Source of the DNA: Micromonospora sp. ATA32
GTDB taxonomy: Bacteria > Actinomycetota > Actinomycetes > Mycobacteriales > Micromonosporaceae
Reading direction: 5' to 3'
DNA length: 33,839 bases
Assembly (NCBI GenBank): GCA_016802835.1
Contig: JAEVHO010000008.1
Span: 1-33,839 of the forward strand
This document shows, piece by piece, positions 16,339-26,358 of the stretch. Under the pieces are notes generated by a model. It saw only the letters and a program-made list of their open reading frames with translations, was not told where the DNA came from and did not search any database. The translations under genes and the position numbers were made by a program. Numbering within the stretch: the stretch's first letter is position 1; every line of letters starts with the position of its first letter.

Positions 16339-19300
16339 ATGTCTTCGCCCAGCCCCGCGCCGCTGCTCCGGGAGTTCATCGACATCCCTGAGCGCACGAG
16401 CATGAGCGACTTCGTGCTCAAGCTCGCCGACAGTGTCGCCGACGCCGATGCCACCCTGCGCGACTACGTGGTCACGGATCGGCTGTTGGGCAATTTCGAC
16501 GAGGCGCTCGGGCTGATCCGCTCCGCAATCGAGGGACACGCGTCGAAGGCCGCCTACCTGCACGGCTCATTCGGCTCGGGTAAGTCGCACTTCATGGCGG
16601 TGCTGCACGCGCTGCTGCGCGGCGAGCCGGCCGCTCGCGGTCGGGACGAGCTGGCGCCGCTGGTCGCCAAGCACAGCGTCTGGCTGGACGGGCGCAAGTT
16701 CCTGCTGGTCCCGTACCACCTGCTCGACGCCCGCTCGCTGGAGCAGCGCGTCCTCGGTGGCTACGTCGACCGGGTACGCGCCCTGCACCCCGAGGCGCCG
16801 ATCCCGGCGGTGCACCGGACCGACTCGCTGCTGGAGCAGGCCGCCTCGCTGCGCGAGAAGATCGGTGACAAGCAGTTCATCGACGGTCTCCCCGGCGGGG
16901 ACGTCGAGGACGAGTGGGGCGACAGCGAGACCTTCTGGACGTCCGAGCGCCTGGACCAGGCGTTCGCCGGCGCGTACTCAGACGAGCTGCGCCGCAAGCT
17001 CGTCAACGACCTGCTGACCAGCTGGAACAAGGGCTTCTTCAGCAACGCCAGGGAGGACGCCGAGGCGTTCGTCTCGCTCGACCGAGGGCTCACCGAGATC
17101 AGCCGGCACGCCAAGGAACTCGGCTACCACGGCCTGATCCTCTTCCTCGACGAGCTGATCCTCTGGCTGGCCAACTCCATCGGCGACCAGCAGTTCGTCT
17201 CCCGCGAGATCCAGAAGATCACCAACTTCGTCGAGGGCGGCGACACCCGCCGGCCCATCCCGGTGGTCAGCTTCATCGCCCGCCAGCGTGACCTGCGCGA
17301 ACTCGTCGGCGAGGAGGTCACCGGCGCCAACGAGCTCAGCTACCAGGACACCCTCAACCTGGCCAGCGGCCGGTTCGACGTGATCAAGCTGGAGGACCGC
17401 AACCTCCCCGAGATCGCCCGCCTCCGCCTGCTCAAACCCCTCGACACCACGGCCGCCGCGGCGATCGGCAAGGCCTTCGACGCCACCACCAAGGTACGCC
17501 GGGAGGTCTTCGACACCCTGCTCGGCACCGACTCCGGCAGCGGCGCCGACATCGACGCCTTCCGGTCGACGTACCCGTTCAGCCCGGCGTTCCTCTCCAC
17601 CCTGGTGCACGTCTCCAGCGCGCTGCAGCGCTCCCGCACCGCGCTCAAGCTGATGCGGCAGCTGCTGGTCGACCGCCGCGACACCCTGCGCCTGGGTCAG
17701 CTCGTCCCGCTCGGCGACCTCTACGACGTGATCAGCAGCGGCGGCGACCAGCCGTTCACCGAGAAGCTCAAGGCCGAGTTCGAGATGGCCCAGAAGCTTT
17801 ACGACCTGAAGCTGCGCCCCTACCTGCTCAGCCAGTACGACCTCACCGACGACGATCTGGAGGCCGCCCGTCGGGGCACCGCGCTGCCGGGCGACGTGGC
17901 CGGGCGGGTGCGCGCCTTCACCGGCGACGACCGGCTGGTGAAGACGCTGCTGCTGGCCGCGCTCGCGCCCAGCGTGCCGGCCCTGCGGAACCTGACTGCC
18001 CGGCGGCTCTCCGCGCTCAACCACGGCAGCATCACCAGCCCGATCCCCGGCGGCGAGGTTGCCCAGGTCAACCGCAAGCTCACCGACTGGGCCGGCCGGT
18101 TCGCCGAGATCCGCATCGGCGAGGGCGACGACCCGATCGTCTCGCTGGAGCTGGTCGGCGTGGACGTCGACAGCGTCCTAGCTACCGCCAAGCACTACGA
18201 CAACGAGGGCGCCCGGAAGCACATCGTCCAGCGGCTGCTCTGGCAGCAGCTCGGCGTGCCGTGGAGCGACTCGTTCTTCGCCGAGGCCGGGCTGAGCTGG
18301 CGGGGCAGCCGCCGCATCATCGAACTGGTCTACGGCAACGTGCGGGACGGCAACGACATCCGCGACGAGGCGTTCCACCCGAACGACCCGACCGGCTGGC
18401 GGATGATCATTGACTATCCGTTCGACGACGGCAGTCACGGCCCGGCCGACGACCGGCAGCGGGTGCAGGAACTGATCAGCCGGACGACCTCCCGCACGGT
18501 CTGCTGGATCCCCGCCGCGCTCACCGTCGAACGCCGCACCGAGCTGGGCAAGCTCGTCATCATCGACAAGCTGCTCGAGGGGCAGCGCTTCGACAGCCAC
18601 GCCGAGCACCTCAACCCCGACGACCGGCGCCGCGCGCACGGCGCGCTGACCAACCAGCGCAGCGCGCTGCTGGCCAAGATGCAGGCGGTGCTGCGCCAGG
18701 CGTACGGGCTGGCCGCCAAGCAGCCCACCGACGTCGTCCTCGGCTTCGACGACCACCTCCAGTCGCTCACCCGCGCGCTGGAGCCGAAGCTGCCGATGGG
18801 CGCCACCTTCAACGACGCGCTGCGCAGCATCGGCGACCAGATGCTCACCCAGCAGTACCCGGCCCACCCGGATTTCGACCCCGACCGCAAGGGCGACCCG
18901 ATCCGTCTCGCCGACGTCAAGGTGGTGCTCGACCACGTCCGCCGGGCCGTCGAGTCGCCCGAGGGACGCGTCGAGGTCGACCGTACGCACCGGCAGACCG
19001 TGCGCCGCATCGCCAACCCGCTCGGGCTGGGCACCATGCACGAGGCGGCGTTCGTCATCGAGGGGGAGTGGGTCCAGCACTTCCAGCGCAAGGCGTCCAG
19101 CGAGGGCATCAGCGGTGAGCTGCGGGTCGCCGACCTGCTCCGCTGGATCGACGATCCGAGTCCGCGCGGCCTCGACCCGATCGTCGCGCAGCTCGTCGTG
19201 GCGACCTTCGCCGAGCAGACCGACCGCGCCTTCCACTTCCACGGCAGCGAGGTGATCCCGGCCCCCGAGCTGGGGAAGATCACCGCGGATCACACGCTCC

Positions 19301-20110
19301 GCGAGGAGCGGCTGCCCGTCGAGGAAGACTGGCAGTCGGCGCGGGCCCGCTCCGCCGCCATCTTCGGCGTCCAGCCGCTCGACCTGCGCCGGGGTCGGCT
19401 GGTGGCGCTCTTCGGCCGCGACCTGGCCACCGACGCCCGCCGGCACCGGGAAGCCGCTCACGGGCTGGTCGCCCGCCTGGAACAGCACGCCGCCTGGCTG
19501 GGTATCGACAGGGAGGCCGGCACCGGACGGCTGGCCACCGCCCGGGCAGCTGCTGACCTGCTGGAGGCGCTGGCCAACGGACGGTCGGCGGTGGAAACCG
19601 TCGAACGGCTCGCCCCGCGCCGAACTCGCCGGCCCGCCCGACCGGACCGGTAAGAGCATCATGAGCGCGGCGCAGGTTTCGGCTGCGCTCGCCGCCGCGC
19701 CCTGGGACACCTTCGAGATCGTCGCCGGGCTGCCCGAGCCCTACGCGGCCGAGTCGGCGGCGATTCTCGGCGAGCTTCGCCGCGTCGCCCAGGCCGACGA
19801 GCTGACCGCCTCGCTCGCCCCGGCCCTGCGCCGCGCCCAGACCGACTCCACCGCCCTGATCCGCCGCGCCACCCGAAAGCCGGACGTCGTGTACGTGCCC
19901 GGACGCGACGAGGACAAGCCCGGAATCGTCCATCCGCGCGGCCCGATCGACCAGGACACTCCCCAAGTTGTCGACGTCGCTGTCGACAGGCCGAGCGGGC
20001 GGATCTCGGTTCCGGCAGGCGACCTTGACCGAGCCGTGGAGCAGCTGCGCGCCTTCGCCGCTGACCAGGGCGACGCCACCATCGAGGTGACCTGGAGAAT
20101 CGTGCCGTGA
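16339..20110 (+). CDS. pglY: BREX-2 ATPase PglY (one apparent +1 frameshift near the C-terminus)
   Basis: PglY is the large P-loop ATPase of Pgl/BREX-2, homologous in role to BrxC. ATG 16339 is chosen because of the leaderless -10 box; the GTG-like start at 16297 has no support. Walker A is HGSFGSGKSHF (K82), Walker B LILFLDELILWL (D271/E272). The first frame stops at 19651-19653. The next frame, without its own ribosome site, continues as LAGPPDRTGKSIMSAAQVSA, ALAAAPWDTFEIVAGL and on to 20110. Dropping one C from the CCCC run at 19613-19616 joins VERLA-RAEL smoothly and yields ~1256 aa, the expected PglY size. So the 149-aa frame at 19661-20110 is the PglY C-terminus and not a separate gene. 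Its stop overlaps the pglZ start by 4 nt. Confidence 0.92.
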
Positions 20111-22842
20111 CTCAGGCACCCGCACCATCCCAGGCGCTGCGGATCAACCCGGTGGCGCTGCGGCAGAAGGTGACGCAGCAACTCGACCGGCACCGCAACG
20201 GTGAGGCGTACCCGGTGATGGTCGTGCGCGCCGAGCCGGCCTGGCCGCACGACCCGGCGATGCTGCTGCCCGGCGGACGGCCGGCCCGGGTGGTGCCGTG
20301 CGTCTCGCCGCTGGCCATCTGGGAGCACCTCGCCGCCGATCGCGGCGACGAGGTACTGGTCCTGCTCACCGACATCCCGGAGTCCAGCCTCGGGCACGGG
20401 GTGCGGAGCCGGATCTTCCGGCAGCGGGTGATCACGGTCGAGCCGTGGGACCTGGTCGTGGACGCGTTCGGCGCGCAGCTGCCCGACAGTGCCCTGGAGC
20501 GGGAAGGCTGGGCCGGGGAGGCGCTGCTCGACGCGATGCCGCCCGCCGGCTGGCCGAAGCTCACCACCTCCGTGCTCACTCGGGACGTCGCGCTGCGGCA
20601 TCTCGCCGCCGTACGCCTCGGTCTGGACCGCCGGGGTGACAGCCCCGACGACCTGGACGTGACGACGCTGCTGCGGTGGAGTGCCGAGCCGGGGGCGGTC
20701 GAGGCGTTCGGGCTGCTCCGGCCGGGGGAGCGCGACGGCTTGGCCGGGTGGCTCATCGAGCAGTTCGGGCGGCCCGCCAAGGCGCTCTTCGCGCTCATCG
20801 CCGCCGGGCACTGCGCCGACGCGCTGCCGCTCGGTCTGGTCTGCCATGCGCTGTGGAGCACCGACACCGCCGAGGCGGTACGGGCGCAGGGGCGCATCGA
20901 CCAGTACTTCGGCAACCTCAACGACGACGCCACGCTGCGCGGGTTCGCCGATGCCACCGTCCAGGTGGCCGGTGCGATGGTGGCCGCCCCGGATCGGGAA
21001 ACGCGGCTGCAGGGACACGCGGTGCTGGACCGGGCGGAGGAGCTGCTCATCCAGTTCGGCGCGGTCGGCAGCGCCGGCCACAGCCCGATCCTGCGTGCCG
21101 GCTTCACCCAGCGGATCAACGCCGCCGCCGAGGCGCTCCTGGCCGGCTTGAGCAAGCCGGGCCCGGCGCTCGATGCGGCGGTCGAGAGTCTCGTAGGCCA
21201 TCGGCTTGCCGACGCGGAAGCCGGACGGATCCGTCGGATCCAGATGGCCCACCGGCTCGTCCGCTGGCTCGACGTCGAGGTGACCCCGCCCGCCAGCGTC
21301 GCCGACGGCGTGGACCGCCAGATCGCGGAATGGGGCTGGGTCGACCTCGCGCTCAACCACGTCTGGGCCGGCGAGGACGTCCACCCGCGGCTGCAGCAGG
21401 CGTTCCGCGAGATCCACGAGCGGGCGCAGCGGCGGCGCCGGGACCTCGACGGCGCGTTCGCGAACCGGCTCGCCGCCTGGGCAACCGCTGGCCCTGGCAA
21501 CGACGGCGGTCTGCTCACCGTCGAGAACGTCCTCCCGCGCGTCATCGACCCGCTGGTCCGCGCCGACCGGCCCGTGCTGCTCGTCGTGCTCGACGGGATG
21601 AGCGCGGCCGTCGCCGTCGAACTCGCCGACGAGCTCACCCAGCACTGGGTCGAGTACGACCCGATCGCCGGCTCCGGCCCCGGCCGTCGGCGTGGCGTAG
21701 CCGCCGCGTTGCCTACCCTGACCGCCGTCTCGCGGACGTCGCTCTTCGCCGGCGCCCTGCGCAGCGGCACCCAGGAGAACGAAAAGCGGATCTTCGCCGA
21801 GGGCCGGTGGGGCAAGGGTGCGCGGATCTTCCACAAGGGACCCGCGCGCGGCGGAGCCGGCGAGGTCCTCGCCGCGGATCTCGCCGCCGCGATGTCCGAC
21901 CGGACGCACCTCGTGGCCGTCGTCATCAACACCGTCGACGACTCGCTGGCCCACGGCCGGGAAGGTGACGAGCCGGGATGGCAGCTCGGCGACGTCGGGT
22001 TCCTGCGCAGCCTGCTCGACCTCGCCCGGTCCAACGGGCGGGCGGTCGTCATCACCAGCGACCACGGGCACGTGCTGGAACGCGGTGGCGAGCTGGTCAA
22101 GGCGACCGATGCCGCCTCCGCGCGACACCGGACCGGACCCGACCCTGCGGGCCCCGGAGAGGTCGAGTTGAGCGGTCCGCGGGTGGTCGCCCCGGGAAAC
22201 CGGATCATCGCCCTCTGGGACCCGCTGCTGCGCTATCGCCCCAGCAAGGCGGGCTACCACGGCGGCGCGTCGCTGGCCGAGGTGACCATCCCGCTGCTGG
22301 CCTTCCTGCTGCCGAACGTGACCGACACCCCCGCCGGCTGGATGCCGGTGGAGGCACGCCAGCCCGACTGGTGGCAGGCGGAAACGCTGGTCTCCGTCGC
22401 GGTGGCACCGCCTTCGTCGGCCCCTCCGGCACAGAGGTCGCGTCGCAAGGCGCCCGCCGTCGCCGGAGACGCGCTCTTCGACGTCCCGGAGGCGGCACCG
22501 GCGCCCGATCCCGCGCCGACCGGCGGTGACCTGGTCACCGCGCTGCTGGACACCGAGCTCTTCAAGGCCCAGCACGGTCTGACCCCGCGTCGCGTAGAGC
22601 TCAAAAAGGTCGAGGCCGCGCTGCGGGCCCTGGTAGAGGCGAAGGGCGTGCTGGCCGTGGCCGTGCTGGCGCAGCGGGCCGGCGAAATGCCGGGCCGTGC
22701 GGTCGGGTTCGTCAGGACGCTCCAGCGGATCTTCAACGTGGACAACTACGCGGTGCTGTCGTTGATCGACAACTCTCGGACCGCCCGGCTGGACATCGCG
22801 CTGCTCCGGGAGCAGTTCCAGCTGCCTGGAGCGCCGTCGTGA
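20107..22842 (+). CDS. pglZ: BREX-2 protein PglZ (alkaline phosphatase superfamily)
   Basis: 911 aa, GTG 20107 overlapping the PglY stop (GTGA). The N-terminal half is BREX-2-specific (LRINPVALRQKVTQQLDRHR; VLVLLTDIPESSLGHGVRSR). The PglZ core begins at about residue 485 with VLLVVLDGMSAAVAVELADE and continues to VVITSDHGHVLERGGELV (D652, H653, H655), the metal-binding signatures of the alkaline phosphatase fold. A C-terminal helical domain follows an Ala/Pro-rich linker at about 765-800. PglZ is found in all BREX types; in Streptomyces Pgl it restrains toxicity of PglX. The reading frame is intact. Its stop overlaps brxD by 4 nt, so pglY-pglZ-brxD are tightly coupled. Confidence 0.94.
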   Translation: MTQAPAPSQALRINPVALRQKVTQQLDRHRNGEAYPVMVVRAEPAWPHDPAMLLPGGRPARVVPCVSPLAIWEHLAADRGDEVLVLLTDIPESSLGHGVRSRIFRQRVITVEPWDLVVDAFGAQLPDSALEREGWAGEALLDAMPPAGWPKLTTSVLTRDVALRHLAAVRLGLDRRGDSPDDLDVTTLLRWSAEPGAVEAFGLLRPGERDGLAGWLIEQFGRPAKALFALIAAGHCADALPLGLVCHALWSTDTAEAVRAQGRIDQYFGNLNDDATLRGFADATVQVAGAMVAAPDRETRLQGHAVLDRAEELLIQFGAVGSAGHSPILRAGFTQRINAAAEALLAGLSKPGPALDAAVESLVGHRLADAEAGRIRRIQMAHRLVRWLDVEVTPPASVADGVDRQIAEWGWVDLALNHVWAGEDVHPRLQQAFREIHERAQRRRRDLDGAFANRLAAWATAGPGNDGGLLTVENVLPRVIDPLVRADRPVLLVVLDGMSAAVAVELADELTQHWVEYDPIAGSGPGRRRGVAAALPTLTAVSRTSLFAGALRSGTQENEKRIFAEGRWGKGARIFHKGPARGGAGEVLAADLAAAMSDRTHLVAVVINTVDDSLAHGREGDEPGWQLGDVGFLRSLLDLARSNGRAVVITSDHGHVLERGGELVKATDAASARHRTGPDPAGPGEVELSGPRVVAPGNRIIALWDPLLRYRPSKAGYHGGASLAEVTIPLLAFLLPNVTDTPAGWMPVEARQPDWWQAETLVSVAVAPPSSAPPAQRSRRKAPAVAGDALFDVPEAAPAPDPAPTGGDLVTALLDTELFKAQHGLTPRRVELKKVEAALRALVEAKGVLAVAVLAQRAGEMPGRAVGFVRTLQRIFNVDNYAVLSLIDNSRTARLDIALLREQFQLPGAPS

Positions 22843-24152
22843 GCAGCGTCAGTCCGGCGCGACGGCGGGAGGTCATCGACGCGCTGCGCCGGGGCGCGGT
22901 GCCCTCCGCCGGGCTGGACCTCTTCGCCGTCGGTCTCGACCGGTTCGTCACGGCTGTCGGCGAGGACCTCGACACGGTCGCCGCCGGCGGCTCGGTCTTC
23001 AAGGCCGTCCGGGGTGAGTACGGCTCCGGTAAGACCTTCTTCGCCCGATGGATCGCCGAACGGGCCAAACAGGCCAACCTCGCGACCGCCGAGGTGCAGA
23101 TCTCGGAGAACGAGACGCCGCTGCACAAGCTGGAGACCGTCTACCGGCGGCTGACCGAGCGGCTTACCACCTCGACGTTCCCGCCCAGCGCGATCCGGCC
23201 CGTGGTGGACGGCTGGTTCTATGCCCTGGAGGAGGACGTCCTCGCGGCCGGGGAGGTCAGTCCCGACGACGCGGAAGCCCTCGACCGGGCCGTCACCGCG
23301 CTGCTCGACCAGCGGCTCGCCGCGGTCAGTCGCAGCGCGCCCGCCTTCGCCGCCGCGCTGCGCGGCTACCGCGCGGCCACCACCGCCGGTGATCCCGCCA
23401 CCGCCGAGGCTGTGCTGGCCTGGCTCGGCGGCCAGCCGCACGTCGCCGCCTCCGCCCGCCGGGTAGCCGGCGTACGCGGCGACCTCGACCACTTCGCCGC
23501 GCTCAGCTTCTTGCAGGGCCTGCTCGCGGTGCTGCGCGACAGCGGCCACCCCGGCCTGCTGCTGGTCCTCGACGAGGTGGAGACGCTGCAGCGGGTGCGC
23601 TCAGACGCCCGGGACAAAGCACTCAACGCGCTGCGCCAGCTCATCGACGAGGTGCACTCCGGCCGATTCCCGGGCCTCTACCTGGTCATTACCGGCACAC
23701 CGGCCTTTTATGACGGGCCGCAGGGCGTGCAGCGGCTCGCGCCGCTGGCCCAGCGACTGGCCGTCGACTTCACCACCGACCCCCGGTTCGACAACCCGCG
23801 CGCGGTACAGATCCGACTCGCCGGCTTCACCGTCGACTCCCTGGTCGAACTCGGCGGCCGGGTACGCGACCTCTACGCCGACGGGTCCGACGCGCCGGAC
23901 CGGGTGCGGGCCCTGGTCGACGACGCGTACCTCGGTGACCTCGCCCGCGCAGTCGCCGGCGGATTGGGCGGCAAGGTCGGTGTGGCACCCCGGCTCTTCC
24001 TCAAGAAGCTGGTGGGGGACGTGCTCGACCGCGTCGACCAGTACGCCGACTTCGACCCGCGGCAGCACTACGCCCTGACCCTCTCCGCCACCGAGATGAC
24101 GGACGTCGAACGCAACGCGACCAGCGCTGACGCGATTTCGCTCGACCTCTAG
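22839..24152 (+). CDS. brxD: BREX-2 ATP-binding protein BrxD
   Basis: 437 aa, GTG 22839 overlapping the pglZ stop. It is a single P-loop ATPase (DUF2791 family). RREVIDALRRGAVPSAGLDL opens the protein, Walker A is GEYGSGKTFF (K65), Walker B LLLVLDEVETLQ (D245/E246), and the sensor-like VITGTPAFYDGPQGVQRLAP follows. Length and motif order match BrxD, the second ATPase typical of type 2 BREX. It is cytoplasmic and probably acts with PglY/PglZ in recognising or processing invading DNA. It is followed after 14 nt by the AlbA_2/ATPase gene, whereas in most type 2 loci I know brxHI comes next. Confidence 0.93.
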   Translation: MSSVSPARRREVIDALRRGAVPSAGLDLFAVGLDRFVTAVGEDLDTVAAGGSVFKAVRGEYGSGKTFFARWIAERAKQANLATAEVQISENETPLHKLETVYRRLTERLTTSTFPPSAIRPVVDGWFYALEEDVLAAGEVSPDDAEALDRAVTALLDQRLAAVSRSAPAFAAALRGYRAATTAGDPATAEAVLAWLGGQPHVAASARRVAGVRGDLDHFAALSFLQGLLAVLRDSGHPGLLLVLDEVETLQRVRSDARDKALNALRQLIDEVHSGRFPGLYLVITGTPAFYDGPQGVQRLAPLAQRLAVDFTTDPRFDNPRAVQIRLAGFTVDSLVELGGRVRDLYADGSDAPDRVRALVDDAYLGDLARAVAGGLGGKVGVAPRLFLKKLVGDVLDRVDQYADFDPRQHYALTLSATEMTDVERNATSADAISLDL

Positions 24153-24166
24153 GACAGAATCAGATC

Positions 24167-25345
24167 GTGAGCACCGACCTCGCCTCGCTCCTCGGCACGC
24201 AGGAGACCGCCGCCCTCGAGTTCAAGCGAGAGGCGAGGGACCGCAACGCCATTCGTAAGGCCATCTGTGCCTTCGCCAACGACCTGCCCTGCCTCGGCGG
24301 TGGTGATCTGATCATCGGCGTCGACAAGCACGGCCGACCCGCCGGCAACGTCAACACGTCGGACGAGGCACTGCTGACGTTCACCAGTATCCGGGACGAG
24401 GGGCTGATCCTCGACCGGCCGTCGATGGTGGTCAGCGCCGAGGTCTACGAGGGGGAGCCGGTCATCCGCGTACGGGTGAACGCCTCCCACACGCCACCGG
24501 TGCGGTTCGACAACGTCGTCTACGTCCGGCCGGGGCCCTCCACCCGGCCTGCCAACCGGGACGACGAACGGGTGCTCTCCGAGCGGCGGAGGTCCTTCGA
24601 CGCGCCCTTCGACGTCCGTCCCGTGCCCGGAAGCACCCTGGACGATCTCGATCTCACTCTGTTCCGGACGGAGTATCTTCCCCAGGCCGTCGACCCCTCC
24701 GTGATCGAGGAGAACCACCGGTCGATCGAGCAGCAACTGGCCTCGCTCCGGCTTGCCGACGTGGACGGCACGCCGACCGTGCTCGGCCTCCTGCTCGTCG
24801 GTCTGGATCCGACCAACCGCATCCCTGGGGCGTACGTCCAGTTCGTCCGCTACGAGGGGACGGACGTCGGAGGATCGGTACTGGACGAGCAGGAACTCCG
24901 GCTGAACGTCATCGACGCGGCCGAGCGGCTCGAGGCTCTGCTCAAGGGTCACCTCCGCACCCGTCTCGTCGAGGTGAGCGGATTCCGGGAGGAGTCCCGA
25001 CCGAACTATCCGATCGACGCTCTTCGGGAGGTGTGCATGAACGCGATCATGCACCGCAACTACGAATCGTCGAATGCGCCGGTCAGAGTCGTGTGGTTCG
25101 ACGACCGCATCGAGGTGACCAATCCCGGTGGGCCGTTCGGACAAGTCCGGGCAGACAATTTCGACCGGGTCAACGACTACCGCAATCCGTCCCTGGCCGG
25201 CGCCATGAAGTCCCTCGGCTACGTCAACCAGTTTGGCAGGGGCATCGGACGGATCAGGGCCGCGCTGACGCGCAACGGCAACCCGCCACCGGAGTTCGTC
25301 GTCGACGACGCCTCCTGGACCGTGACCGTATGGAGTGCGTCGTGA
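24167..25345 (+). CDS. AlbA_2 (Schlafen-like) domain protein with C-terminal GHKL-type ATPase domain
   Basis: 392 aa from GTG 24167, 14 nt after brxD. Residues about 8-130 are an AlbA_2/divergent AAA_4 domain: LLGTQETAALEFKREARDRN, ICAFANDLPCLGGGDLIIGV and VIRVRVNASHTPPVRFDNVV. The C-terminal part has the HATPase_c_4 signature of COG2865 regulators: DALREVCMNAIMHRNYES, IEVTNPGGPFG and QFGRGIGRIR. Proteins with this architecture are called transcriptional regulators or RNA/DNA-binding factors, and some appear in defence loci. Its stop overlaps the ParA start (GTGA at 25342), so the two are coupled. Placement inside the operon suggests a BREX accessory, either autoregulation or effector; neither is shown. 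Confidence 0.85.
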   Translation: MSTDLASLLGTQETAALEFKREARDRNAIRKAICAFANDLPCLGGGDLIIGVDKHGRPAGNVNTSDEALLTFTSIRDEGLILDRPSMVVSAEVYEGEPVIRVRVNASHTPPVRFDNVVYVRPGPSTRPANRDDERVLSERRRSFDAPFDVRPVPGSTLDDLDLTLFRTEYLPQAVDPSVIEENHRSIEQQLASLRLADVDGTPTVLGLLLVGLDPTNRIPGAYVQFVRYEGTDVGGSVLDEQELRLNVIDAAERLEALLKGHLRTRLVEVSGFREESRPNYPIDALREVCMNAIMHRNYESSNAPVRVVWFDDRIEVTNPGGPFGQVRADNFDRVNDYRNPSLAGAMKSLGYVNQFGRGIGRIRAALTRNGNPPPEFVVDDASWTVTVWSAS

Positions 25346-26358
25346 TCTCCGTCGCGCTGTTCAACAACAAGGGCGGCGTCGGCAAGACCACCCTCACCTA
25401 CCACCTCGCGCACATGCTGCAGCGTCTCGGACACCGGGTTCTCGCCGTCGACCTCGACCCGCAGTCGAATCTGACGGCGGCGTTCCTCGACGAGGAGGAT
25501 CTGGAAGAGGTGTGGCGAGAGCCGAACGGTGTGCCGGTCTCTTCCGGCGAGAGCGGCCACGCGCCGACCGTGGCCGCGGCGGTCAAACCGATCATGGTGG
25601 GGATGGGGGACATCCGCCCCTGCGAGCCGATCCGGATCGCGGAAGGACTCTGGCTCCTCGCCGGCGACCTGACCCTCAGCTCCTTCGAGGATCGGCTCAG
25701 CGAGGCGTGGCCCAAGGGATTCACCGGTGACCCCGCCGCGCTGCGGACCACCACCGCGTTCCATCGGATCCTGCAGACGGCAGGCCGCGAGGTGGATGCC
25801 GACATCGCCCTGATCGACGTGGGTCCGAACCTCGGGGCGATCAACCGGGCGGCACTTCTGGCGGCCGACACCGTGCTCGTGCCGCTCGCCGCCGACCTGT
25901 TCTCGCTGAGGGGTCTGCGCAATCTCGGGCCGACGCTGCGGATGTGGCGGCGCACCTGGCACCACAAGGTCATGCCCGACCTGCCGCCGGGGATCGAAGC
26001 TCCGGTGGGGCGGATGCGTCCGCTGGGCTACGTCATCATGCAACCGACCATGCGCCTGGACCGCCCGGTGAAGGCGTACCAACGTTGGCTGGACCGCATC
26101 CCTGAGGTCTTCGCCACGTCCGTGCTCGACGAACCGGGCAGCGGCGTGACCAGGAAGGCTTACGAGATCGCTACGCTGCGCAATTACCAGAGCCTGATGC
26201 CGCTGTCCCATGACGCCCGGAAGCCGATGTTCGATCTCCGGTCGGCCGACGGCGCTCTGGGCAGCACCCAGACCCTGGTTCAGCGGTGCTACCAGGACTT
26301 CCGGTTGCTCAGCGAGAAGCTGTTGCAACGGCTTGACGACCTCCGCGCCGGCAGCTGA
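25342..26358 (+). CDS. ParA/MinD-family ATPase embedded in the BREX operon
   Basis: 338 aa from GTG 25342, which overlaps the preceding stop; an ATG at 25330 is an alternative. The deviant Walker A is FNNKGGVGKTTL with signature K10 and K15; switch and Walker B segments are VLAVDLDPQSNLTAAF and IALIDVGPNLGAINRAALLA (D-V-G-P in place of D-x-P-P). ParA proteins form ATP-dependent dimers that bind DNA non-specifically and position cargo. There is no ParB or parS nearby, so a partition role is unlikely. The stop shares one base with the brxHI start (TGATG), which places it firmly in the operon. I infer an accessory role in BREX, perhaps with the AlbA_2 protein as its partner. Confidence 0.88.
   Translation: MISVALFNNKGGVGKTTLTYHLAHMLQRLGHRVLAVDLDPQSNLTAAFLDEEDLEEVWREPNGVPVSSGESGHAPTVAAAVKPIMVGMGDIRPCEPIRIAEGLWLLAGDLTLSSFEDRLSEAWPKGFTGDPAALRTTTAFHRILQTAGREVDADIALIDVGPNLGAINRAALLAADTVLVPLAADLFSLRGLRNLGPTLRMWRRTWHHKVMPDLPPGIEAPVGRMRPLGYVIMQPTMRLDRPVKAYQRWLDRIPEVFATSVLDEPGSGVTRKAYEIATLRNYQSLMPLSHDARKPMFDLRSADGALGSTQTLVQRCYQDFRLLSEKLLQRLDDLRAGS

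Noticed and set aside
19741..22575. Very long minus-strand open frame (944 codons) opposite pglY/pglZ
   Set aside because: It is antisense to the clear PglZ frame; the translation is Gly/Arg/Pro/Val-rich low-complexity, as expected from the reverse frame of a high-GC gene, with no domain motifs.
25342..26358. Plasmid or integrative-element partition locus
   Set aside because: Only ParA is present; there is no ParB, parS-like repeat array, replication gene, integrase or tRNA attachment site in the window.
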